34,117 bases of DNA from Candidatus Acidiferrales bacterium (lineage in GTDB: Bacteria > Acidobacteriota > Terriglobia > Acidiferrales > UBA7541), in assembly GCA_031296075.1 (NCBI GenBank), contig JARLGK010000192.1:1-34117 (forward strand). Direction: 5' to 3'. This document shows, piece by piece, positions 14,943 through 22,744 of the stretch; positions within the stretch are counted from its first letter, which is position 1; each line of letters begins with the position of its first letter. Both the position numbers and the translations under genes were made by a program. Below the pieces are notes generated by a model. The model worked only from the letters and a program-made list of their open reading frames with translations, was not told where the DNA came from and did no database searches.

Positions 14943-15048
14943 CGGAAACAGCTTCATTCGAAGCTCCAAGCATATTGTCGGCACTCGGAGTAAATTCTTT
15001 CACGGCGAAGCCGCTGGGCCCTCGTGGCGGCGCCGAAGGAGGCAGTCC

Positions 15049-15798
15049 ATGTACCCCAGTACTCATCGCAAATTAACACTGCTGATCGGCCTCGTGGCTC
15101 TCGCCGTTTTCGCGGGAGGCTGCAAGAAGAAAGTGGCGGCCACGCCGCCCGCGGCGCCTCCGGTTCCAACGCCGCAGCCCACTGTGACGCTGAACGCGTC
15201 TCCATCCACAGTGAACCCTGGGCAGACGGTGACCCTTTCCTGGTCTTCCACGAACGCGACCGACCTGGAAATTCAGCCGGCCGTAGGAAAGGTGGCGCCG
15301 CAAGGTTCGACGCCGGAGAACCCGACTCAGTCCACGACCTACACGATTACGGCTACGGGAGCCGGCGGCAGCGCGACTGCGAGTGCCAGCGTCAACGTGA
15401 ACGCGCCGTCGGCTCCGGCAGCGATGGCGCCAACAGCGCAGCCAAGCGTAAGCGATCTGTTCGACCAAAACGTGAAGGACGCGTACTACGATCTCGACAA
15501 ATCCGATCTCCGCGAAGACGCCCGCGCCGCACTGACCAAGGACGCGGAGTTCCTGCGGTCGTATCCGCAGGCCAAGGTTTCGATCGAGGGGCATTGCGAC
15601 GAGCGCGGCTCGACCGAATACAACCTGGGTCTCGGCCAGCGACGCGCCGAGGCCGCAAAGAATTATCTGATTTCGCTCGGCATTCCAGCCGACCGGATGG
15701 AAACGACGAGCTGGGGCAAAGAGCGTCCGTTCTGCGCGGAGCACGACGAATCGTGCTGGCAACAGAATCGCCGCGCGCACTTCGTCCTGTCACACTAA
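15049..15798 (+). CDS. pal: Pal, peptidoglycan-associated lipoprotein with an Ig-like domain
   Basis: A 249-residue lipoprotein. The signal peptide ends at a lipobox-like AVFAGGC with lipidated Cys25, followed by KKK. After a Pro-rich linker, residues 45-117 form an Ig-like domain (LNASPSTVNPGQTVTLSWSS ... TTYTITATG) that enteric Pal (about 173 residues) lacks. The OmpA-like domain spans residues 135-249: VKDAYYDLDKSDLR, then the peptidoglycan-binding IEGHCDERGSTEYNLGLGQR with its Asp and Arg residues. Two late cysteines (PFCAEHDESCW) may pair. The ATG at 15049 has AAGGAGG (15036-15042) 6 nt upstream. Pal anchors the outer membrane to the cell wall and is the partner of TolB. Confidence 0.92.
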   Translation: MYPSTHRKLTLLIGLVALAVFAGGCKKKVAATPPAAPPVPTPQPTVTLNASPSTVNPGQTVTLSWSSTNATDLEIQPAVGKVAPQGSTPENPTQSTTYTITATGAGGSATASASVNVNAPSAPAAMAPTAQPSVSDLFDQNVKDAYYDLDKSDLREDARAALTKDAEFLRSYPQAKVSIEGHCDERGSTEYNLGLGQRRAEAAKNYLISLGIPADRMETTSWGKERPFCAEHDESCWQQNRRAHFVLSH

Positions 15799-15919
15799 CG
15801 ATCCGCTCGCGCTTGCGTCAGCGATCGAGATGACTTCGTTGCTGGCGCAGGCCGGAAACAGCCGCGCCGAAATCGCTGAGGCAACGTGCGCGGGGAAATT
15901 TCTCCAAGGAGGCATTCCT

Positions 15920-16828
15920 TTGCGAACTCGATGGCTTATGCTCGCACTCGCGGCAGTATTCCTGGGAGCCCTGGGCGGAGCGTTGTTCGCTCCTCAGCCA
16001 GCCGGCGCCGTCTCCCGGGAAATGATCGAGCTCCAGCAGACGGTGAGCCAGATTCTGCAGGCGCAACAGGATCTGCGCAGCACGGTAGACAGCAACAACG
16101 CTTCGCTGAAAACGCTCGTGCAACAATCGCTCGATTCCGTGAACAAGCTCAACGGCGAAATGAACTCCCTGCAAAAATCGGTGCAGGAGGTCCAGGCAAA
16201 CACCGGCGCGCGCATCGACACGATGACGCAGCAGTCCCAGGGGTTCTCGGACAACATGCAGGACGTCCAGGCACGGGTGGGAAAGCTCGCTCAGCAGTTG
16301 ACCGACGTGCAGAACCTACTGCAGAGCATTGACGCGAAAGTTTCAGGCGGTTCGCCGGCGGGTACGTCTGCAATGAGTGGTGCCGGGCCGGGAAGCAGTG
16401 CGCCGCCGTCTGCGATGCCTCCCATTTCGGCCGATACGCTTTATCAAAATGGACTGCGCGACCTGACCGGCGGAAAATACGACCTGGCGCGGCAGGAGTT
16501 CTCCGACTACATCAAGAATTTTCCGTCGAATGACCTGGCCTCGAACGCGCAGTTTTATCTCGGCGAAGTGTCATACGCGCAGAATGATTTCAAGGGGGCG
16601 ATCGCTTCCTACGACAATGTTCTGGTGAACTATCCGAAAAGTTTCAAGCTGGCGGCTTCCCTTTTGAAGAAAGCCATGGCGGAGCTCGAAATGGGAATGA
16701 AGGCGAGCGGTACACGCGATCTTCGGGAAGTTGTCCGCCGCTTTCCCGGCTCGGATGAATCGAAACGCGCCCAAGCAAGGCTACGTGAGATTGGCGCGGC
16801 GCCGGTGTCGCGCCCGTCCCCTCGCTGA
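15920..16828 (+). CDS. cpoB: CpoB/YbgF, Tol-Pal system TPR protein
   Basis: A 302-residue periplasmic protein. The start is a TTG at 15920 with AAGGAGG (15906-15912) 7 nt upstream, giving MRTRWLMLALAAVFLGALGG, a good signal peptide; the ATG at 15830 would put 30 residues before it. Residues 35-145 are a Gln/Ser-rich coiled coil (ELQQTVSQILQAQQDLRSTV...), as in the trimerising N-terminus of CpoB. A Gly/Ser/Pro linker follows. The C-terminal TPR region (from LYQNGLRDLTGGKYDLARQE to the end) has three repeats. CpoB links Tol-Pal with cell-wall synthesis during constriction. It is the last gene of the operon. Confidence 0.9.
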   Translation: MRTRWLMLALAAVFLGALGGALFAPQPAGAVSREMIELQQTVSQILQAQQDLRSTVDSNNASLKTLVQQSLDSVNKLNGEMNSLQKSVQEVQANTGARIDTMTQQSQGFSDNMQDVQARVGKLAQQLTDVQNLLQSIDAKVSGGSPAGTSAMSGAGPGSSAPPSAMPPISADTLYQNGLRDLTGGKYDLARQEFSDYIKNFPSNDLASNAQFYLGEVSYAQNDFKGAIASYDNVLVNYPKSFKLAASLLKKAMAELEMGMKASGTRDLREVVRRFPGSDESKRAQARLREIGAAPVSRPSPR

Positions 16829-16846
16829 GCGGCCGGCACAGCCTCG

Positions 16847-16863
16847 AGCGCGCTTTGCGCGCT
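16847..16863. terminator. Possible bidirectional terminator after cpoB
   Basis: AGCGCGC-TTT-GCGCGCT is a perfect 7-bp, all-GC-rich hairpin in the 40-bp gap between convergent cpoB and the DUF6526 gene. It is followed by GGTTTCT rather than a clean T-run, so the call is tentative. Confidence 0.4.
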
Positions 16864-16868
16864 GGTTT

Positions 16869-17303
16869 CTACGCTCGCACGAAATCAGGCTGCCAATCGC
16901 GAACCAACTGCTTGATCGCCTTGCGGTCCGTTAGCTTATCCTGCAGGACCTTCCGAGCAAGGTCCGGCAGCTCCGCGTCACTCGCAAACCGCAGCGCGAC
17001 CAACTGGCCCACCGTGAAGTCCGGAATTCGGGGACGAATCTCCGCCGGAAGAAGCTGCTGCATGCGCAGCCGCATTTCGAGACGGATTGCTCGGTCCTGA
17101 ACGGTCAGGACCATCACCCGCAACGTGAAAGCCAGCAGGAGCAAAGCGAGCGCGACCAGCAAGGCAATCACTGAATCCGCTGAAAAGGCGTGCACCAGCC
17201 GGTAGACGGACCACCCTAGATTCACCAGCAAGATCGGCAGCGCAACAAAATGGAATGCGGGAACAAACTTTGCATGGTTCTGGAAATTCTGCGTTTCGCT
17301 CAT
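16869..17303 (-). CDS. DUF6526 family membrane protein
   Basis: A 144-residue protein with two adjacent TM segments at about residues 15-33 (HFVALPILLVNLGWSVYRLV) and 41-64 (SVIALLVALALLLLAFTLRV). A cytoplasmic C-terminus follows with the family's conserved RLEMRLRMQQLLP, QLVALRFASDAELPDLARKV and AIKQLVRDWQPD. Function is unknown. The ATG at 17303 has GGAGGT (rc) 6 nt upstream; the longer frame to 17402 lacks any such site. It is divergent from ssb, with 140 bp between. Confidence 0.85.
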   Translation of the reverse strand: MSETQNFQNHAKFVPAFHFVALPILLVNLGWSVYRLVHAFSADSVIALLVALALLLLAFTLRVMVLTVQDRAIRLEMRLRMQQLLPAEIRPRIPDFTVGQLVALRFASDAELPDLARKVLQDKLTDRKAIKQLVRDWQPDFVRA

Positions 17304-17427
17304 GGCTGGACCTCCGGCGAACTGAATGGGACTTCGCGGGCGCATGATACCAAAATTCCAGCCCCGCGGCGTGGCCGCGCCCACCCTGCCCGGGATTTTC
17401 AACCGTTACTGTTGATTCCACGCTTTC

Positions 17428-17436
17428 TGATATACT
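17428..17436 (+). promoter_or_regulatory. Extended -10 promoter of ssb
   Basis: TGA-TATACT ends 7 nt before the ssb ATG at 17444. TTACTG lies 19 bp upstream as a weak -35. Transcription should begin at or within 1-2 nt of the ATG. Confidence 0.5.
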
Positions 17437-17443
17437 CCTGCCC

Positions 17444-17920
17444 ATGTCAGTCAATAAAGCCATCCTGGTAGGGCGTCTGGGACGCGATCCCGAGACGAGA
17501 TACACATCCGGCGGACAGGCCGTGGCCAATTTTACGCTGGCGACGGATGAAACTTTCAAAGACCGGGCCGGCGAACGCCAAAAGCGCACCGAGTGGCACC
17601 GCATCGTCTTGTGGGGAAAGCTGGCCGAGATCGCGCAACAATACCTCAAAAAGGGGATGCTGGTGTACGTCGAAGGCCGCATCCAAACACGGCAGTGGGA
17701 AGACAAGCGCGACGGGCAGAAACGGACGACGACGGAGATCGTTGGAAACGTGATGCGCATGCTGACGTCGCGCGCTGAAGGAGCCGCCGCAGGCGCGAGC
17801 GCCGGGGCGGGCGGAGCGAGCCACGCGCGATCCGCAGACGCCGATTTCGATGCCGCCGGGCCGGCGCTCGAGGAACCCGCCGCGGGCCCGGAAATCTCAG
17901 ACGAAGATATTCCCTTCTAA
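17444..17920 (+). CDS. ssb: Single-stranded DNA-binding protein
   Basis: A 158-residue SSB that coats single-stranded DNA during replication, repair and recombination. The OB fold covers residues 1-108, starting with the classic [17 protein letters not shown] and including [27 protein letters not shown] and [13 protein letters not shown] flexible Ala/Gly-rich linker (about 112-150) leads to the acidic tip DEDIPF, the docking site for partner proteins. The length is normal. No Shine-Dalgarno precedes the ATG, and a TGATATACT element ends 7 nt upstream, so translation probably starts from a leaderless mRNA. It converges with the ABC gene. Confidence 0.95.
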   Translation: MSVNKAILVGRLGRDPETRYTSGGQAVANFTLATDETFKDRAGERQKRTEWHRIVLWGKLAEIAQQYLKKGMLVYVEGRIQTRQWEDKRDGQKRTTTEIVGNVMRMLTSRAEGAAAGASAGAGGASHARSADADFDAAGPALEEPAAGPEISDEDIPF

Positions 17921-17968
17921 CTGACGTTCGATGGTTTGTCGCGGAAGCTCGTTGGCGGACCCGGGAAT

Positions 17969-18844
17969 TTACTTCTGAGGCGTGGAATTTCCGTTGGGCC
18001 CGGCTTCCGGCTGGGTACTTGCAATCTCATCGAGAGCATCCTCTTCATCGAGTACGGGCAACGTCGGCAGGATCTCGGCGGCGATCGAACGCCGCTGGAT
18101 CAGCACATCCTTAATCATCTTGCCGTCGCGGAATTCCAGCGCCCTCTTTGCGAATTGCGCGATATCGGGCTCATGCGTGACGATCACTACGGTGAGGCCG
18201 TGTTCTTGATTCAGTTCTTGCAGAATCTGCATGATCTCGATGCTCGTCCGGCTGTCGAGGTTTCCGGTCGGCTCATCGGCGAGCAACAGGGATGGACTGT
18301 TGACCAAAGCTCGAGCGATGGCCACTCGCTGTTGCTGCCCGCCTGAAAGCTGCGACGGGAAATGGTCCGCGCGATCGGCCAGCCCGACTCGTTTCAACGC
18401 TTCCTCGGCGCGCCGCTCGCGTTCCTCGAGCGGAACCCCGGCGTAGATGGTGGGAAGCTCGACATTCTCCAGCGCCGAGGTGCGCGATAGAAGATTGAAC
18501 TGCTGGAACACAAATCCGATCTTCTGGCTGCGAATTTTCGCAAGCTCGTGTTTGGTAAGCCCCGAAACATCCTTCCCGTCGAGGAAATAACGTCCCCGTG
18601 TCGGCTTGTCGAGGCATCCCAGGATATTCATCAGCGTGGACTTTCCGGAGCCGGACGAGCCCATCACGGCCACAAATTCTCCGGGATAGATCTCCATCGT
18701 GACGCCGCGCAGAGCGTGAACCTGGATTTCACCGAGATCGTAGTTCTTGTGAACGCCATCCAGCCGGATGGTGGGGACATTCCCCATGGCGCCGGCAGCC
18801 GGCGTTTGCGGGGCGGCATTCAATTTCGTGGAGGAGTCGCTCAT
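17969..18844 (-). CDS. ABC transporter ATP-binding protein (MacB/LolD type)
   Basis: A 291-residue ATPase with all motifs: Walker [10 protein letters not shown] (62-70), Q-loop FVFQQFNLL, signature LSGGQ (166-170), Walker B LLLADEP (187-192) and the switch His in VIVTHEPD. The [20 protein letters not shown] and EPTGNLDS blocks are those of the MacB/LolD group, which usually pairs with FtsX-like permeases in mechanotransmission or lipoprotein release. About 20 disordered residues precede the domain, and a 50-residue charged tail follows. No permease is present on either side: the gene is the last in its unit, facing ssb. It follows the Spy-like gene by 57 bp. No clear Shine-Dalgarno is seen. 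Confidence 0.9.
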   Translation of the reverse strand: MSDSSTKLNAAPQTPAAGAMGNVPTIRLDGVHKNYDLGEIQVHALRGVTMEIYPGEFVAVMGSSGSGKSTLMNILGCLDKPTRGRYFLDGKDVSGLTKHELAKIRSQKIGFVFQQFNLLSRTSALENVELPTIYAGVPLEERERRAEEALKRVGLADRADHFPSQLSGGQQQRVAIARALVNSPSLLLADEPTGNLDSRTSIEIMQILQELNQEHGLTVVIVTHEPDIAQFAKRALEFRDGKMIKDVLIQRRSIAAEILPTLPVLDEEDALDEIASTQPEAGPNGNSTPQK

Positions 18845-18901
18845 GGTGTTGCGCGGGGTGTGCGCGTCCGCTATCGATGGTGAAGGAACTTGAGAGCGAT
18901 T

Positions 18902-19309
18902 TTAGCGGCTGGCGTCTTTCTTCCGCTGCTCATCCAGGCGCTTCAGAAAATCGTCGAACTTGATCTGCTGGTCGGGGGTCAGCACGGCTCGAATATTCGT
19001 GCGGCCCTGCTGCCGAATTTGTTCTCGCGGAGCATCGAGGGGCGCGTATAGAGTTTGCCATTTCGAACGGGTGTCATCGATCGCCACGGCGATCTGCTTC
19101 TGCTGGTCCGGCGTCAACTGCAGCCGCTGTGTCAGATCGTTGATCACCTGGTCGCGAGTCGCCTTGGTGTTGAGCTGAGCCGTTTGCTCCGCCAGCACCT
19201 GCGTGTGTTCGTCCCAAAGATGGCTGCCAACGCCTCCGAGCAGGAGGCCCAGCAGAAAGACGACGAACACGAGAGCTGCTGCTTCGAGGCGCGCGTTCCT
19301 ACTTGCCAT
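18902..19309 (-). CDS. Spy/CpxP-like periplasmic protein (heavy-metal sensor-like)
   Basis: A 135-residue membrane-anchored protein: a TM at residues 10-30 (AALVFVVFLLGLLLGGVGSH) and a helical periplasmic part. Two LTPDQQ motifs (LQLTPDQQKQI and VLTPDQQIKFDDFL) are the signature of the Spy/CpxP/CnrR-like family, which act as chaperones or as sensors that restrain sigma systems. The many Gln and charged residues support an all-helical fold. The start overlaps the end of the anti-sigma gene by 11 bp, so it belongs to the sigma/anti-sigma operon and could sense or relieve envelope stress. Confidence 0.75.
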   Translation of the reverse strand: MASRNARLEAAALVFVVFLLGLLLGGVGSHLWDEHTQVLAEQTAQLNTKATRDQVINDLTQRLQLTPDQQKQIAVAIDDTRSKWQTLYAPLDAPREQIRQQGRTNIRAVLTPDQQIKFDDFLKRLDEQRKKDASR

Positions 19310-19805
19310 GATTGGTTTCCGCCACCATCATCAAAACTTCATCCCTGTCCGCCGGCGGATTCGCCGGGTCCGGAGCGAAGATGTCGCTCGTACCAGTAAG
19401 ACGTGCCGTGGCCAGATTGCGTTGCGCATGGCGGCCCCAGCCGGCGTCATAGCTCACGAGCGCGCCAAGAACCAGAGTCGCCGTGGCCGCGAATCGCCAT
19501 CCCAGACTCACCAAGGGCTGCCAGAATCCGGCGCGCTCGGATGATCGTTCCTGTTCGGCCGCCCGGATCCGCGCCATCACGGTGCGGGCAAATGCCGGCC
19601 CAGGTCCAACGGAAGGCCCCGCCAGACGAAGCAAGCGGACGCTCGATGCGGCCTGCTCCAGGGCACCACGGCAATTCGCGCAGTCCCGGCAGTGCTGCTC
19701 CGCGCTTTTGGCATCGGTTAGTTCCAACGCGCCGTCGAGGTAGTCCTCCAGAAGCGCCTCGTACTTCGCGCAAGCTGTGTATCCGAACTTAGTCTCGGTA
19801 GCCAT
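19299..19805 (-). CDS. Anti-sigma factor with zinc-finger (zf-HC2/ZAS) domain
   Basis: A 168-residue protein. Residues 8-52 form the ZAS domain, with CAKYEALLEDYLDGAL and the zinc motif His38-x3-Cys42-x2-Cys45 (HCRDCANC). One TM follows at about residues 98-118 (RFAATATLVLGALVSYDAGW), and the C-terminus is periplasmic. In known pairs the ZAS domain holds the cognate ECF sigma at the membrane until a signal arrives. The ATG at 19805 is 4 nt after the sigma stop, with AAAGGAAAGG upstream, so the two are translated together. A longer frame to 19880 overlaps the sigma gene and is rejected. Confidence 0.85.
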   Translation of the reverse strand: MATETKFGYTACAKYEALLEDYLDGALELTDAKSAEQHCRDCANCRGALEQAASSVRLLRLAGPSVGPGPAFARTVMARIRAAEQERSSERAGFWQPLVSLGWRFAATATLVLGALVSYDAGWGRHAQRNLATARLTGTSDIFAPDPANPPADRDEVLMMVAETNHGK

Positions 19806-19809
19806 GGCT

Positions 19810-20493
19810 TTAGCCTTTCCTTTGCGTCGAGCGAGACCCAGCCAACTTTCCGCTGGAATCCATACGGCGCCGATAAACATCCATGATTCGGCCGCGCGCG
19901 CGGAACAGCCGCACTTTCACCGTGTTTACATTGAGATCGAGAATTTCGGCCAGCTCCTGCACGGAAAACCCTTCCATTTCCTTCAAAACCAGCAGCTGCC
20001 GATCCTGCTCCGGCAACGCCGCCAGCATCCGGTCCAGAACCTCGCGGGTTTCGGCGCGCGCACCCGGTCCTTCCGGCGGCCGATCCGCGGATACGATGCC
20101 ATCCAGCCGCGAGACCTGTTCTTCGGACAAATCCGCTTCATACACCAGCGGCCGAACCTTCTTCTTCCTCAGATAATCCCAGCACTCGTTGACCGCGATC
20201 TTATAGAGCCAGGTCGAAAATGCCGCGCGCTGGTCGAACCGCTTTATCCCGAGATACGCCTTCAAGAATACCTGCTGCGCGACGTCCTCGACGTCTTCCG
20301 GGCGCCGCAAAATACCCCCGACGAGAGCAAACACGCGTTGCTGATGGCGCCGGACCAATTCCTCGAACGCCGCCTCGGTTCCATCTTGAGACAGGCGCAC
20401 CAATTCCCTGTCTTCCTCCTTCTTTCTCTTTCGGTCGAGAGAAAGAGGAAGCGCCTGAGCGCTGGCTGCCATACTCTTTGGGACGTCCGCCAT
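19810..20493 (-). CDS. ECF-type RNA polymerase sigma factor
   Basis: A 227-residue ECF sigma factor. Region 2 spans about residues 38-105: AFEELVRRHQQRVFALVGGI, then DVEDVAQQVFLKAY (core binding) and FSTWLYKIAVNECWDYLRKK (-10 recognition). A linker of about 45 residues leads to region 4 (150-205): LPEQDRQLLVLKEMEGFSVQ, ELAEILDLNVNTVKVRLFRA with the HTH. It is first in the sigma/anti-sigma/Spy/ABC unit. No Shine-Dalgarno precedes the ATG; upstream lies a palindrome and a GAAC-N16-CGTA sequence that could be an ECF-type self-promoter. It is divergent from the XRE gene. Confidence 0.9.
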   Translation of the reverse strand: MADVPKSMAASAQALPLSLDRKRKKEEDRELVRLSQDGTEAAFEELVRRHQQRVFALVGGILRRPEDVEDVAQQVFLKAYLGIKRFDQRAAFSTWLYKIAVNECWDYLRKKKVRPLVYEADLSEEQVSRLDGIVSADRPPEGPGARAETREVLDRMLAALPEQDRQLLVLKEMEGFSVQELAEILDLNVNTVKVRLFRARGRIMDVYRRRMDSSGKLAGSRSTQRKG

Positions 20494-20504
20494 TCGTTTT
20501 CGGT

Positions 20505-20528
20505 TACGCTGAAAATTTCAGCGAGTTC
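20505..20528 (-). promoter_or_regulatory. Possible ECF-type promoter of the sigma operon
   Basis: On the minus strand GAAC (rc of 20525-20528) and CGTA (rc of 20505-20508) are 16 bp apart, close to the GGAAC-N16/17-CGTC pattern of many ECF promoters. The start of transcription would fall about 6 nt before the ATG at 20493. It overlaps the palindrome at 20507-20523. Confidence 0.3.
20507..20523. promoter_or_regulatory. Perfect 17-bp palindrome between sigma and XRE genes (operator candidate)
   Basis: CGCTGAAAATTTCAGCG has two perfect 8-bp arms around one central base. It sits in the 83-bp divergent region, 14 bp from the sigma ATG and 18 bp upstream of the XRE -35. This is the size and symmetry of a site for a dimeric HTH repressor. 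Confidence 0.5.
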
Positions 20529-20540
20529 TTCAATTTTTTC

Positions 20541-20569
20541 TTGCAGGTACCACTAGTCCATGTGACAAT
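20541..20569 (+). promoter_or_regulatory. Promoter of the XRE gene
   Basis: TTGCAG (20541-20546) and GACAAT (20564-20569) are 17 bp apart, with TGT before the -10. The -10 ends 7 nt before the ATG at 20577, the same spacing as at ssb, so the mRNA should be leaderless. Confidence 0.45.
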
Positions 20570-20576
20570 ACCCGCC

Positions 20577-20948
20577 ATGATAATCGGCGACCGCATCAGA
20601 TTACTACGCGAAACAAAGAAACTTTCCCAAGGCGACGTTGAAAAGCGCACCGGATTGCTCCGCTGCTATATTTCACGTGTCGAAAACGGCCACACAGTGC
20701 CGGCGATTGAGACGCTCGAGAAACTGGCGAGGGCGATGGAAGTGCCGCTCTACCAGCTCTTCTACGACGGCGAAGAACCGCCCGTGCTGCCAAATCTTCC
20801 GAAGCGGAAGAGCGCAGACGATATCGTCTGGGGCAGCGCCGGCAAGGACGCCCGTTACTTGGGACGCTTCCGCCGCCTGCTCGGCAAAATCGAAGAAGGC
20901 GACCGTCGCCTGTTGCTATACATGGCCCAGAAGATGGCGAATCGCTAG
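20577..20948 (+). CDS. XRE-family transcriptional regulator
   Basis: A 123-residue regulator. The HTH_3 domain is at residues 5-59 (GDRIRLLRETKKLSQGDVEK, RTGLLRCYISRVENGHTVPA, then IETLEKLARAMEVPLYQLF). A short Pro-rich linker (66-80) leads to a basic helical C-terminus (YLGRFRRLLGKIEEGDRRLL) that may dimerise. The ATG at 20577 gives exactly the family N-terminus; the frame stays open further upstream (to 20220) but that part is antisense to the sigma gene. No Shine-Dalgarno is present and the -10 is 7 nt away. It is a candidate to bind the palindrome in the divergent region. Confidence 0.88.
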   Translation: MIIGDRIRLLRETKKLSQGDVEKRTGLLRCYISRVENGHTVPAIETLEKLARAMEVPLYQLFYDGEEPPVLPNLPKRKSADDIVWGSAGKDARYLGRFRRLLGKIEEGDRRLLLYMAQKMANR

Positions 20949-21058
20949 CCAGCCGCTCCCACGTCCATTCTCCGCAACCGGGCCTGCCGCTGCAAGCAAC
21001 GATTTGAATCTTCCGGCGTGTAGCCACGTCTGTTTGCGGCGTGGAGTTCGCGGGCTTC

Positions 21059-22669
21059 CTATTCCCACTCAATCGTGCTGGGCGGCTTCGAGCTGATATC
21101 GTAGACCACTCGATTGACGCCCGGAACTTCGTTTACGATGCGAACGGAGATTTTTTCCAGCACTTCCATCGGAAGCCGAGTCCAGTCGGCCGTCATGGCG
21201 TCGAGCGAATCCACCACCCGCACCGCGATCGTATCAGCGTAGGTGCGACCGTCGCCCATCACTCCCACGCTGCGCACCGGCAGAAGCACGGCGAACGCCT
21301 GCCAGGTCTTCTCGTAAAGCCCCGCGCGGCGAATTTCCTCGACTACGATTGCATCCGCGCCTCGCAAGGTCTCAAGCTTTTCGGCCGAGACCGCGCCGAG
21401 CAGGCGCACGGCGAGGCCAGGTCCCGGGAATGGCTGCTTCACCAGGATTTCTTCCGGCAATCCGAGATCCCGACCGATCCGCCGGACCTCGTCCTTGAAA
21501 AGATCGCGCAGCGGCTCAATTAGCGCGAAGGGCATGTCCTTCGGCAAGCCGCCCACGTTGTGGTGCGACTTGATGACCGCGGAAGGCCCCTTCACCGAAA
21601 CCGATTCGATTACGTCGGGATAGAGAGTGCCCTGCACGAGGAATTTCACCGGTAGCTCCGATTGCGCGCCGGCGAGAAGTTTGCGCTGCTCTTCGGCGAA
21701 AACGGCTATAAATTCACCGCCGATGATCTTGCGCTTCTGCTCCGGGTCCGCGACTCCCGCCAATTTCCCCAGGAATCTTTCGGACGCATCCACGCCAATC
21801 ACGTTTAATCCCAGGCGAGCGCGAAGCAGTTCGAGAGTGTCGTGGAATTCGTCGCGCCGCAACAGCCCGGTGTCGACGAACACATTTGTGAGCCGGTCGC
21901 CGATGGCTCGATGGACCAGCGCCGCCGCGACGGTGGAATCCACGCCGCCGCTGAGCGCGCAAATTGCTCGCGCGCCTTCACTCTGCCTGCGGATGGTGTC
22001 AACCGTCTCGGCAATAAATCCCGCGCGATCCCAGTTCTGCTTCGCACCACATATAGCGAAGACAAAGTTGCGCAGGATATCGGTTCCGCGATCCGTGTGA
22101 TTCACTTCGGGATGAAATTCAACGCCGTAAAACCGCGATTCGGGATTTTCGACCGCTGCAACGGCGTTGTCGGTCCGCGCGGTCACGTGGAATCCTGCGG
22201 GCAAACCGACGACGTGATCGCCGTGGCTATTCCAGACTCCCAATTGCGCGGGAACTCCCGCAAAGAGCTTGGACTCGCGTTCAATATCGAGCTGCGCCCG
22301 CCCATATTCTCGATGCTCGGCGGGTTCGACCTTCCCACCGAGCGAGTGCGCGAGCCACTGCATGCCGTAGCAGATGCCGAGGACGGGAACTCCCAGCTCC
22401 AGCGTTTTCGGATCGCACACCGGGGCGTCTTTGTCGTATACCGAGCTCGGCCCGCCCGATAGCACGATCCCGACGGGCTCTTGCGCGCGAATCTCGGCGA
22501 CGCTGGCAGTACAAGGGAGGATGGCGGAAAATACCTGCTGCTCGCGAATACGCCGGGCGATCAGTTGCGTGTACTGTCCGCCAAAATCCAGCACGACGAT
22601 TCCGTGTTTCGTGCTCACCATGCCTCCCCGCTCTTTCGCTGCCGCTGCGGCTCCGGAATTGGACGTCAT
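21059..22669 (-). CDS. guaA: GMP synthase (glutamine-hydrolysing)
   Basis: A 536-residue enzyme that converts XMP, ATP and glutamine to GMP. The class-I amidotransferase domain has [18 protein letters not shown], nucleophile Cys100 in [16 protein letters not shown], and the His/Glu pair in FHPEVNHT. The ATP-pyrophosphatase domain has the PP-loop [14 protein letters not shown], then [11 protein letters not shown] and [10 protein letters not shown]. The C-terminal dimerisation domain ends in the invariant PPSTIEWE. About 20 Ala/Lys-rich residues precede the usual start. The ATG at 22669 has GGAGAG 4-5 nt upstream; an in-frame ATG at residue 17 (MVSTKHG) is an alternative. It follows leuS by 75 bp on the same strand. 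Confidence 0.96.
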   Translation of the reverse strand: MTSNSGAAAAAKERGGMVSTKHGIVVLDFGGQYTQLIARRIREQQVFSAILPCTASVAEIRAQEPVGIVLSGGPSSVYDKDAPVCDPKTLELGVPVLGICYGMQWLAHSLGGKVEPAEHREYGRAQLDIERESKLFAGVPAQLGVWNSHGDHVVGLPAGFHVTARTDNAVAAVENPESRFYGVEFHPEVNHTDRGTDILRNFVFAICGAKQNWDRAGFIAETVDTIRRQSEGARAICALSGGVDSTVAAALVHRAIGDRLTNVFVDTGLLRRDEFHDTLELLRARLGLNVIGVDASERFLGKLAGVADPEQKRKIIGGEFIAVFAEEQRKLLAGAQSELPVKFLVQGTLYPDVIESVSVKGPSAVIKSHHNVGGLPKDMPFALIEPLRDLFKDEVRRIGRDLGLPEEILVKQPFPGPGLAVRLLGAVSAEKLETLRGADAIVVEEIRRAGLYEKTWQAFAVLLPVRSVGVMGDGRTYADTIAVRVVDSLDAMTADWTRLPMEVLEKISVRIVNEVPGVNRVVYDISSKPPSTIEWE

Positions 22670-22744
22670 TATCTCTCCGTCATCATTTCGAACGCTCGGT
22701 GTTTCTTTTGGTATTCATCATGTCCGACCGCCACAGACTTGCAT

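Noticed and set aside
14914-15048. N-terminal extension of pal
   Set aside because: Arg-rich leader with no ribosome-binding site; AAGGAGG and the lipoprotein signal set the start at 15049.
18790-18804. CGCCGGC-A-GCCGGCG palindrome
   Set aside because: It lies within the coding start of the ABC ATPase (Ala/Gly/Pro codons) and GC-rich coding DNA gives such runs often.
20669-20684. TTTCACGTG core resembling a parS half
   Set aside because: It matches only about 11 of 16 consensus positions and is fully explained by the codons for ISRVE in the XRE helix-turn-helix.
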